Shown piece by piece: positions 32,374 to 38,485 of a stretch of 38,485 nt of DNA. Numbering within the stretch: the first letter of the stretch is position 1; each line of letters begins with the position of its first letter. Source of the stretch: an uncultured Anaerolineae bacterium (GTDB lineage Bacteria; Chloroflexota; Anaerolineae; Aggregatilineales; UBA2796). The stretch is taken from the NCBI GenBank assembly GCA_938005675.1, contig CALKXH010000109.1, positions 1 through 38,485 of the forward strand, read 5' to 3'. The notes below the pieces were generated by a model, which saw only the letters and a program-made list of their open reading frames with translations, was not told the DNA's origin and did not search any database. A program made the translations under genes and the position numbers.

Positions 32374-33480
32374 ATGGAAGCGCTAGACAGGCTGTTGCGC
32401 GAGTCGCTTGGCACGATCTACACGGCGGCGCAGGTCGAGGTGCGTTATCGCAACGCCGTCCTCTATCGCGCCGAGTTCGGCACGCTCGATGCGGAGGGTC
32501 AGGCGGGCGAGGGCGCGCCCGTGACGCGCCACACCCGCTTCGATTACGCCTCGCTGACCAAGCTCTTCACGACGCTCGCTTTCTTCCGCTTGGTCGATGC
32601 GGGCAGAGTTCGGCTCGATCAGCCTGTCTGCAGCGTCCTGCCCGCCTTTGGCGGCGCGCGCGCCATCCGACCCTATCCCGATCCGCTCAAGGCGGGCGCT
32701 TTCGTTCAGGTCGTGCCGCCGACCGATCAAACCGTAGACGCGGCTCACGTGACCTTCTACCACGTGCTGACCCACAGCAGCGGCTTGCCGGCTTGGCTTG
32801 ACCTGCGAGCGGCGCCCGACATTGAGACGCGCCGCGCCGTGTGCCTGCAGACGCCTTTCAGCGCGCCGATAGGCGAGCGCGTCCTCTACAGCGATATCGG
32901 CTACATCCTGCTGGGCATGGCAATCGAGGCGCTGACTGACCGTCCGCTGCGCGAGGCGATGCAACGCCTCGTGCTGCGCCCGCTGGAGCTGAGCGCCGCC
33001 TACAGCCCCATCGAGCCGCCCGACTCCGTCCCGCCGACCGAGTTCTGCGCTTGGCGCGGCAAGCGCGTGCAAGGCGAAGTCCATGATGAGAACGCCGCGA
33101 CGCTCGGCGGCGCCGCCGGACACGCCGGGCTGTTCGGCACGGCGAGCGATATGGCGCTGATCGGTCAGCTCTACCTTGATGAGGGCGGCGGCTTCATCAG
33201 CGCGCGCCTCGCCCGCGAGGCAGTCCGTCCGCAGGTGGGCGATCGCGGCTTGGGCTGGCAGCTGCGCGCCGCCGATCCCGAATCGACCGTCTACGCCCTC
33301 AGCGCGCGCAGCTACGGACATACAGGCTTCGTCGGCAACTCGCTGTGGGTTGACCCTGAGCGGCAACTGGTCGCCGCTGTGCTGACCAACAACGTCTTCT
33401 TCGGCAGGCAGGATCGGCAAATTTTCTCCTTCCGCCGCCGCTTTCACGATCTGCTCATCAAAGCACTGGAGACGCTTTGA
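32374..33480 (+). CDS. Serine hydrolase of the beta-lactamase/AmiE-like fold
   Basis: This 368-residue protein has the class C beta-lactamase/penicillin-binding-protein active site: Ser60-x-x-Lys63 (YASLTKLF), Tyr173-Ser-Asp175 (LYSDIGY) and His317-Thr-Gly319 (YGHTGFVG). In Bacillus a protein of this fold (AmiE) is encoded with NamZ in muropeptide recovery and removes the peptide from N-acetylmuramic acid. The same pairing here, with the next gene starting three bases after its stop, supports an amidase acting on cell-wall fragments. No signal peptide is visible, so it probably works inside the cell on imported fragments. Alternatives are an esterase or D-aminopeptidase. Confidence 0.85.
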   Translation: MEALDRLLRESLGTIYTAAQVEVRYRNAVLYRAEFGTLDAEGQAGEGAPVTRHTRFDYASLTKLFTTLAFFRLVDAGRVRLDQPVCSVLPAFGGARAIRPYPDPLKAGAFVQVVPPTDQTVDAAHVTFYHVLTHSSGLPAWLDLRAAPDIETRRAVCLQTPFSAPIGERVLYSDIGYILLGMAIEALTDRPLREAMQRLVLRPLELSAAYSPIEPPDSVPPTEFCAWRGKRVQGEVHDENAATLGGAAGHAGLFGTASDMALIGQLYLDEGGGFISARLAREAVRPQVGDRGLGWQLRAADPESTVYALSARSYGHTGFVGNSLWVDPERQLVAAVLTNNVFFGRQDRQIFSFRRRFHDLLIKALETL

Positions 33481-33483
33481 GAC

Positions 33484-34611
33484 ATGGTTGAGACGGGTCT
33501 GGAGGTTTTCTTGGAGTCGCCGGACGTCTACGGCGCTGTCGGCTTGTTGGCGACCGTCGCCAGCCAGACGAGCGAGGGCGTGACGGCGTTGCGCGCCCTG
33601 CGCGATTTCGGCATCAACGTCACCGCCGTCTTCGCGCCCGAACACGGCTACTTCGGGGTCGGCAGCGCCGGCGAGCACATCGCCGATGAGGTGCTCGGCA
33701 ACTTGCCGCTCTACAGCTTGTACGGCGAGAAGCGCGCGCCCAGCCTTGAGGTGCTGCGCGGGCTGAACACGCTCCTGATCGACCTGCAGGACGTCGGCGT
33801 GCGCTGGTACACCTTCCTCGCCACCATCCTGTATACCCTGCGCGCCTGTCAGGAGGTGGGCGTGCCCGTGCTGCTGCTCGACCGTCCCAATCCGCTGGGC
33901 GGCGTGGTGGTGGAGGGCTTGCGCGCCAACAAAGACTTCTTCTCGATAGTTGCGCCAGCGCCCGTGCCCGTCCGCTACGGCTTGACGCTGGGCGAGGCGA
34001 TCCTGTTCCTCAACGAGGCGATCGGCGCGCAAGTCGACGTCATCCCGATGCGCGGCTGGCGGCGCGAGATGCTCTACAGCGAGACTGGGCTGTTGTGGTC
34101 TGCCACCTCGCCCGCCATGCCCGATCCGATCACGGCGCTGGTCTACAGCGGCACCTGCCTGCTGGAGGGGCTGAACATCAGCGAGGGGCGCGGCACGGCG
34201 CTGCCCTTCATGCAGGTCGGCGCGCCCTTCGTGGAGAGCGAAGCCTTAGCGGAGATCATGAACGGGCTCGGCTTGGCGGGCGTGACCTTCCGTCCGTGCT
34301 GGTTCATGCCCAGCGCGGGCAAGTACGTCGGGCAACGTTGCGGCGGCGTGCGCTTCTTCGTGACCGATCCAAGCAACTATCTCGGCTTTGCGAGCGGCTT
34401 GCACCTGATCGCCGCCTTGCGCGCCATGTATCCGAGCGAAGTGACCTTCCTTCAGCAGGACGGGCGCTACTGGTTCGATCTGCTGACGGGCTCAAGCTAT
34501 CTGCGGAGCGCCTTTGAGCAAGGTCAGACCGTCGCGGAGATGCTTGAGGTCTGCAACGAGGAAGCGCGCGCCTTCCAAGCCGCCTCGGCGCCTTTTTGGC
34601 TCTACGAGTGA
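33484..34611 (+). CDS. namZ: Exo-beta-N-acetylmuramidase NamZ family (DUF1343)
   Basis: This 375-residue protein matches the family whose Bacillus member (YbbC/NamZ) removes N-acetylmuramic acid from the non-reducing end of peptidoglycan fragments. Family signatures are FAPEHGYFGVGSAGEHI near 54-70, IDLQDVGVRWYTFLATI near 99-115, LLDRPNPLGG near 132-141 and LNISEGRGTALPFMQVGAPF near 230. Most characterised relatives are exported, but no signal peptide is visible here. It follows the AmiE-like gene by three bases, so the two are made together. MurNAc-6-phosphate etherase and NagZ genes are not in the window. The family is secure; the intracellular location is inferred. Confidence 0.9.
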   Translation: MVETGLEVFLESPDVYGAVGLLATVASQTSEGVTALRALRDFGINVTAVFAPEHGYFGVGSAGEHIADEVLGNLPLYSLYGEKRAPSLEVLRGLNTLLIDLQDVGVRWYTFLATILYTLRACQEVGVPVLLLDRPNPLGGVVVEGLRANKDFFSIVAPAPVPVRYGLTLGEAILFLNEAIGAQVDVIPMRGWRREMLYSETGLLWSATSPAMPDPITALVYSGTCLLEGLNISEGRGTALPFMQVGAPFVESEALAEIMNGLGLAGVTFRPCWFMPSAGKYVGQRCGGVRFFVTDPSNYLGFASGLHLIAALRAMYPSEVTFLQQDGRYWFDLLTGSSYLRSAFEQGQTVAEMLEVCNEEARAFQAASAPFWLYE

Positions 34612-34637
34612 GGGCGGCGCTGAGGCGCGGACGGGCT

Positions 34638-35120
34638 TCACTTGTTGATCGCCTTGATCGTGTAGACGATATCGCCGTCGGGCGCCTTGACCACGACTTT
34701 CTCGCCGACTTTATGCCCGATCAGCGCCTTGCCCAGCGGGCTCTCATTGGAAATTTTGCCCTCGCGCGGGTTGGCTTCCGCCTGCCCGACGATCTGGTAG
34801 ACCTCTTGCTTGCGCTGCCCTTTCTCCTGAATCCAGACGCGGTCGCCCAGCTTGACTACGTCTGAGGGCGCGTCTTGATCGATCTCGATCAGGCGGGCGT
34901 TGCTGAGGATGGTCTCCAAGCGCATGATCTCGCCCTCTAGGAACGCCTGTTCGCTCTTGGCGTCGTCGTATTCGGCGTTTTCGGTCAGCTCGCCGCCCTC
35001 CGAGAGCGCCTGATGCAGCCGCTCCGCCACCTGCGGACGGCGCACGTTGCGCAGATAGTTCAGCCGCTCCTCCAGCTCGCGCAAACCTTCAGGCGTCAGG
35101 TACTGAGGTTGATCAAACAT
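34638..35120 (-). CDS. greA: Transcription elongation factor GreA
   Basis: This 160-residue factor binds RNA polymerase and stimulates cleavage of backtracked RNA. The N-terminal coiled-coil carries GGELTENAEYDDAKSEQ near 42-58, in which the usual first catalytic Asp of the tip is Glu while the second acidic residue is kept. The C-terminal FKBP-like domain ends with NESPLGKALIGHKVGEKV and DIVYTIKAI. The ATG at 35120 has a near-perfect AAAGGAGG nine bases upstream. It has its own candidate promoter about 115-145 bp upstream, beyond a terminator-like hairpin, and converges with namZ, whose stop is 26 bp away. Confidence 0.96.
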   Translation of the reverse strand: MFDQPQYLTPEGLRELEERLNYLRNVRRPQVAERLHQALSEGGELTENAEYDDAKSEQAFLEGEIMRLETILSNARLIEIDQDAPSDVVKLGDRVWIQEKGQRKQEVYQIVGQAEANPREGKISNESPLGKALIGHKVGEKVVVKAPDGDIVYTIKAINK

Positions 35121-35235
35121 TTCAAAAAGCCTCCTTTATTTGTAGCAGTTCAAGGTTTCTGCACAAGAAAACAAAATCGCCTCCACTGTGGCGATGCTCT
35201 AAGGTCTATTGGGCGCCTACGCGAAAGACTGGTGC

Positions 35236-35265
35236 GCTATATGTGATGCTTGTAATTCTATGCAA
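35236..35265 (-). promoter_or_regulatory. Candidate greA promoter
   Basis: On the minus strand TTGCAT (35265-35260) and TATAGC (35241-35236) are 18 bp apart, giving a leader of about 110 bases. It begins just downstream of the hairpin at 35280-35320. Confidence 0.4.
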
Positions 35266-35273
35266 GGCGCGTT

Positions 35274-35320
35274 AAAAATCAAGGCTCAGTTGCGCTCATT
35301 GAGCAACTGTTACAGCCTTG
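35274..35320 (-). terminator. Second hairpin with T-run between recA and greA
   Basis: On the minus strand two nested perfect 7-bp stems (CAAGGCT/AGCCTTG at 35320-35314 and 35286-35280; CAGTTGC/GCAACTG at 35309-35303 and 35293-35287) form a 14-bp hairpin with a four-base bulge. The sequence then reads GA and five T (35278-35274). It is a second terminator behind recA, or the end of a short RNA. Confidence 0.6.
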
Positions 35321-35362
35321 TGCAAACTTCCAACAAGCTTGAGCCGCCCGCTCAAAGCAAAA

Positions 35363-35387
35363 GCGCTGACGATTCGCTCGTCAGCGC
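35363..35387 (-). terminator. Rho-independent terminator of recA
   Basis: A perfect 10-bp stem (35363-35372 with 35378-35387) with a five-base loop is followed on the minus strand by TTTTGCTTT. It lies about 25 bp after the recA stop codon. Confidence 0.8.
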
Positions 35388-35411
35388 CGATGAGCAGCCG
35401 CTGGCGCTCAG

Positions 35412-36512
35412 CTACTCGTCCAGAGCGGCGGGCGGGATGTCTTCGGCGGCGCTGCTGATCAAGTTGGCGGGCAAGGCGGCGCTATTCTCGCGGATGAGCA
35501 TCTCAATCTCGTAGGCGACGGAGGGATTCTCGCGCAGGAATTGCTTGGCGTTCTCGCGCCCTTGCCCCAACATGCCCTCGCGGAAGCGGAAGAAGGCGCC
35601 GCGCTTATCGATGATGCCCATGCTCACGCCCAGGTCGAGGATATCGCCCGCCTTGCTGATGCCTTCGTTGTACATGATATCGAACTCGGCTTGGCGGAAG
35701 GGCGGCGCGACCTTGTTCTTGGTGATCTTCACGCGGGTGCGATTGCCGACGACCTCCTCGCCCTGCTTGATGGCTTGAATCTTGCGGATATCGATGCGCA
35801 CGCTGGCGTAGAACTTCAGGGCGCGCCCGCCGGTGGTGGTCTCTGGGGAGCCGAACATCACCCCGATCTTCTCGCGCAGCTGATTGGTGAAGATCATGGC
35901 GGTATCGGTGTTCTTGATCGCCCCGACCAGCTTGCGCAGCGCCTGACTCATCAGGCGCGCCTGCAAGCCGACGAACGAGTCGCCCATCTCGCCCTCAATC
36001 TCGGTCTTGGGGACGAGCGCCGCCACGCTATCCAGCACCACCACGTCCAGCGCGCCGGAGCGCACCAACGCTTCGGTGATCTCCAGCGCCTGCTCGGCTG
36101 TATCGGGCTGGGCGATGTACAAGTTGCTCACATCCACGCCGATGCGCTCGGCGTAGACCGGATCGAGGGCGTGTTCCATATCCACGAAGGCGCAGATGCC
36201 GCCGCGCGCCTGCGCCTCGGCGATGGTGTGCAGGCAGAGCGTGGTTTTGCCGCTGCTCTCGGGTCCGTAAATCTCGGTGATGCGCCCGCGCGGGATGCCG
36301 CCGATGCCCAGCGCCAAATCGACAGCCAGCGAGCCCGTCGGCACGACGTTGACGCGCAAGTGTTGCGCCTCGCCCAGCCGCATGATCGTGCCTTCGCCGA
36401 AGCGCTTGGTCAACTCTTGGACGGTCTTCTCAATCGCCTGATCGCGCGGATTGGGATCGGGCGTCTCAGGCGTGACGGGCTTTTCTTTCGGTTGTTTGGG
36501 TTCTCTCGGCAC
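35412..36512 (-). CDS. recA: Recombinase RecA
   Basis: This 366-residue ATPase forms filaments on single-stranded DNA, catalyses strand exchange and triggers LexA self-cleavage. Walker A is GPESSGKT at 83-90, Walker [13 protein letters not shown] near 160, and the DNA-binding loop region [21 protein letters not shown] follows. The N terminus has about 20 extra Pro-rich residues before the usual start of the core. The start codon is GTG at 36512, with GGGAGAG nine bases upstream. Its promoter overlaps a GAAC-N4-GTTC LexA box, so it is predicted to be SOS-inducible. It ends at a clear terminator. Confidence 0.98.
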   Translation of the reverse strand: MPREPKQPKEKPVTPETPDPNPRDQAIEKTVQELTKRFGEGTIMRLGEAQHLRVNVVPTGSLAVDLALGIGGIPRGRITEIYGPESSGKTTLCLHTIAEAQARGGICAFVDMEHALDPVYAERIGVDVSNLYIAQPDTAEQALEITEALVRSGALDVVVLDSVAALVPKTEIEGEMGDSFVGLQARLMSQALRKLVGAIKNTDTAMIFTNQLREKIGVMFGSPETTTGGRALKFYASVRIDIRKIQAIKQGEEVVGNRTRVKITKNKVAPPFRQAEFDIMYNEGISKAGDILDLGVSMGIIDKRGAFFRFREGMLGQGRENAKQFLRENPSVAYEIEMLIRENSAALPANLISSAAEDIPPAALDE

Positions 36513-36544
36513 GGTTTATCGCTCTCCCGCAGACGCGGCAACTG

Positions 36545-36556
36545 GAACGGACGTTC
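36545..36556. promoter_or_regulatory. LexA (SOS) box upstream of recA
   Basis: GAAC-GGAC-GTTC matches the Gram-positive LexA consensus CGAACRNRYGTTYC in all core positions. It begins three bases after the recA -10 and covers the predicted start site, a classic repressor position. A similar box type has been reported in Dehalococcoides. Confidence 0.85.
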
Positions 36557-36559
36557 TAG

Positions 36560-36588
36560 ATAGTAGCGCAAAGGCGCCTGAAAGTCAA
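36560..36588 (-). promoter_or_regulatory. recA promoter
   Basis: On the minus strand TTGACT (36588-36583) and TACTAT (36565-36560) are separated by exactly 17 bp. The -35 matches five and the -10 four of six consensus positions. The -35 lies in the loop of the hairpin that follows wecE. Confidence 0.75.
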
Positions 36589-36596
36589 GGGCGCCT
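36572..36596 (-). terminator. Hairpin at the wecE stop codon
   Basis: A 7-bp GC-rich stem AGGCGCC/GGCGCCT (36596-36590 with 36578-36572) has an 11-base loop and is followed on the minus strand by TTTGCGC. It starts at the wecE stop codon and its loop holds the recA -35 element. It is probably a weak terminator. Confidence 0.55.
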
Positions 36597-37735
36597 CAGC
36601 CGACTTTGAAGGCGCGCACGGCTTCGATCACGCGCGCCTGCATCCCTTCATCGAGGTCGTTGAAGAACGGCAAGCGCACCAGCTGATCGCTGATGCGTTC
36701 GGTCACGGGGCAATCGCCGACTTGCCCGCCGAATTTCCTGCCCATATCCGAAAGGTGCAGCGGCAAGTAATGGAAGACGGCTAAGATGCCCTGCGCCTTC
36801 ATATGGGCGATGAACGCTTGGCGCGCCTCCAGCGAGGGCATGAGCATGTAGAACATATGGTAGGCTTGCTCGCAATGCTCAGGCACGTGCGGCAGCTGGA
36901 CGCCGTTGGCGGCTGCCCAGTCGCGCAGTTCGGCGGCGTAGGTCTGCCAGATGCGGCGGCGGATGCTTTGGATGCGCTCGTGCGCCTCGAATTGGGCGTA
37001 CAGGAAGGCGGCGAGGATATCCGAGGGCAGGTAGCTGGAGCCGATATCCACCCACGTATACTTATCGACTTGCCCACGGAAGAAGCGGCTGCGGTTGGTG
37101 CCTTTCTCGCGGATGATCTCGGCGCGCTCGGCGTACTGCGTGTCGTTGATCAGCAGCGCGCCGCCCTCGCCGCAGGTGAAATTCTTGGTCTCGTGGAAGC
37201 TTTGAGTCGCCAAGGCGCCGAAGGTGCCGAGATAGCGCCCGCGATACTTGCCGAACAAGCCGTGCGCGTTATCCTCCACCACGACGAGATCGTAGCGGGC
37301 GGCGAGCGCCAGGATGGCGTCCATCTCGCAGCCGACCCCGGCGTAATGCACCGGGACGATGGCGCGCGTGCGCGGCGTGATCAGCCGCTCCAGCTGCCGC
37401 TCGTCGAGGTTGAGGGTATCGGGGCGCACGTCGGCGAAGATCGGGCGGACGCCGCGCAGCACGAAGGCGTTGACCGTCGAGACGAAGGTGAAGGACGGGA
37501 AGATCACCTCATCGCCCGCGCGCAGATCGAGCAGCAGCGCCGCCATCTCTAGGGCGTGGGTGCAGCTGGTGGTCAGCAGCGCCTTCGGCACGCCCAGAGT
37601 CGTCTCCAAAAAGGCGTGGCACTGCTTGGTGAAGGCGCCATCGCCCGCCGCGTGACCGTTCGTGATCGCCTGCAGGATATACGCCTGCTCGTTGCCCATC
37701 AAGCACGGGCGATTGAAGGGAATCGGGATGCTCAT
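36596..37735 (-). CDS. wecE: dTDP-4-amino-4,6-dideoxygalactose transaminase (WecE/RffA)
   Basis: This 379-residue PLP enzyme transfers an amino group from glutamate to dTDP-4-keto-6-deoxyglucose, giving dTDP-4-amino-4,6-dideoxygalactose. PLP-binding Lys184 lies in SFHETKNFTCGEGGA and Asp155 in VVEDNAHG. FNRPCLMGNEQ, GDGAFTKQC, REKGTNRSRFFRGQVDKY and AVFHYLPLH are almost word for word those of enterobacterial WecE, so assignment goes beyond the general DegT/DnrJ/EryC1/StrS family. It overlaps wecD by four bases (ATGA). The product is a building block of surface polysaccharide or protein glycans, as enterobacterial common antigen itself is unlikely here. Confidence 0.94.
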   Translation of the reverse strand: MSIPIPFNRPCLMGNEQAYILQAITNGHAAGDGAFTKQCHAFLETTLGVPKALLTTSCTHALEMAALLLDLRAGDEVIFPSFTFVSTVNAFVLRGVRPIFADVRPDTLNLDERQLERLITPRTRAIVPVHYAGVGCEMDAILALAARYDLVVVEDNAHGLFGKYRGRYLGTFGALATQSFHETKNFTCGEGGALLINDTQYAERAEIIREKGTNRSRFFRGQVDKYTWVDIGSSYLPSDILAAFLYAQFEAHERIQSIRRRIWQTYAAELRDWAAANGVQLPHVPEHCEQAYHMFYMLMPSLEARQAFIAHMKAQGILAVFHYLPLHLSDMGRKFGGQVGDCPVTERISDQLVRLPFFNDLDEGMQARVIEAVRAFKVG

Positions 37736-38472
37736 GCCTCATCAAACCATTTGTGGAACGTATAGTAAAAGCGATACGGCTCAAAGCCCAAGCGCACCCA
37801 GACTTTCTGAGGCGCGAGGTTGACGATTTGGGTGGAGACGATGATCTCCTGTGCCGCCCAAGCCGCGCCTTGCTGCAGCGCTCGGCTGACCAGCTCGCGG
37901 TAGACGCCTCGCCCTTGCGCTGCGGGCGTCACGCCGTTCAAGACGATCTCAGTTTGCTCAGGCACATTGCGACGCAAGGTCAAAAAGCCGACCAGCTGCC
38001 CATCCAGCTCGGCGACCAGCACCTCATCGGCGAGTGAGCGATCCGTGCAGGATCGCTCCGCCCAAGAGATGTACGCCGCGTCGCAAGCCGCCTGATCGAG
38101 GCGCGGGTCGGCGTGGTAGTGACCGAAGTAGCCTTGAAACGACTGCGCCGCGATCTCGCGCACAACGGTCTCTTCATTGGGGCGCACTGCGCGGATTAAG
38201 GCTGCATCTTGCGTCTCTGGGAGGGGCGTGCGTAACAAGTCGCGCCGATAGTAGACGAGCGTATCCATCAGGCGGAAGCCCAAATCTTCAAGCTGTTGAA
38301 CGAAGCGGATGTGCTGATCCAAGACGCGCGCGATCAGCATCTGGACGCTGTTGGCACGACAAAATTGCAGCGTCTCTTCGAGCGAATCGGGCGTTAGATC
38401 GTGGATACGCGCGATGCGAACGCCGAAACGCGCTTCATCGATAGCCGAAAGTGCCACGTGGGACGTTTTCAT
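37732..38472 (-). CDS. wecD: GNAT acetyltransferase, probable dTDP-4-amino-4,6-dideoxygalactose N-acetyltransferase (WecD-like)
   Basis: This 246-residue protein ends with a GNAT domain (about 90-246). The acetyl-CoA-binding loop is GVTPAAQGRGVYRELVSRAL near 182-201, and QIVNLAPQKVWVRLGFEPYR follows. The N-terminal half has the extra domain typical of WecD. Its four-base overlap with wecE, whose product is the WecD substrate, supports N-acetylation to dTDP-Fuc4NAc. The sequence is less conserved than WecE, so another amino-sugar acceptor is possible. The gene appears complete, starting 13 bp from the window edge; further glycan genes may lie beyond it. Confidence 0.82.
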   Translation of the reverse strand: MKTSHVALSAIDEARFGVRIARIHDLTPDSLEETLQFCRANSVQMLIARVLDQHIRFVQQLEDLGFRLMDTLVYYRRDLLRTPLPETQDAALIRAVRPNEETVVREIAAQSFQGYFGHYHADPRLDQAACDAAYISWAERSCTDRSLADEVLVAELDGQLVGFLTLRRNVPEQTEIVLNGVTPAAQGRGVYRELVSRALQQGAAWAAQEIIVSTQIVNLAPQKVWVRLGFEPYRFYYTFHKWFDEA

Positions 38473-38485
38473 GACTCTTTGACCT

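Noticed and set aside
32383-34032. A 549-codon minus-strand open frame opposite the hydrolase and NamZ genes
   Set aside because: It spans two recognised plus-strand genes and shows no family signature.
1-38485. tRNA, rRNA, insertion sequences, prophage or replication-origin elements
   Set aside because: I looked for cloverleaf-like arms in the gaps, transposase or integrase motifs and clustered DnaA boxes, and saw none that I could support.

Overview
The window is a dense, GC-rich bacterial chromosome segment of about 38.5 kb with 28 protein-coding genes that I can support. I see no rRNA, tRNA, CRISPR array, transposase or prophage gene. My best guess for the host is a member of the Chloroflexota. 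The reasons are the combination of coenzyme F420 genes with a stand-alone nitroreductase, a Gram-positive-type LexA box at recA (such a box has been reported in Dehalococcoides), an R2lox oxidase, an EAD-CHAT protein and the general gene style. This is inference, since no rRNA or ribosomal protein gene is present.

Left third (1-10.9 kb). A minus-strand cluster encodes a branched-chain-amino-acid-type (HAAT/Liv) ABC importer with two ANL-superfamily ligases. In transcription order it reads livG, a long-chain acyl-CoA synthetase, livH, livM, (gap), livK, livF, a PaaK-like ligase and an LCM-type methyltransferase. A zinc alcohol dehydrogenase on the opposite strand, with a 378-bp AT-rich upstream region, splits the cluster between livM and livK. 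The importer probably brings in an organic acid or amino acid that is activated to a CoA thioester. The PaaK-like protein has lost the usual phosphate-binding loop.

Middle (11-27 kb). On the plus strand lie two NADPH-producing enzymes, 6-phosphogluconate dehydrogenase and the malic enzyme/phosphotransacetylase fusion MaeB, followed by a LysR regulator. On the minus strand lie a soluble GAF-PAS histidine kinase overlapping a Cas4/AddB-like Fe-S nuclease, an unrecognised 795-residue protein that carries the motif series of CoA-dependent acyltransferases, an M1 metallopeptidase, and a very large FtsK whose two disordered linkers repeat a short Gly-hydrophobic-Phe motif.

Right third (27-38.5 kb). 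An EAD-CHAT caspase-like protein with its own terminator comes first. Then follow an F420 block (ATP-grasp-like protein, nitroreductase, CofD, CofC) ending in an 18-bp hairpin, a divergent plus-strand operon (R2lox, beta-lactamase-fold hydrolase, NamZ muramidase), greA, recA with a clear promoter, LexA box and terminator, and a WecE/WecD pair that makes an N-acetylated dTDP-amino-sugar for surface glycans.

The best candidates for undescribed biology are the 795-residue acyltransferase-like protein, the orphan EAD-CHAT effector, the kinase-nuclease pair, the FtsK linker repeats and the PaaK-like protein without a P-loop. Nothing here forms a complete recognisable new multi-gene system.
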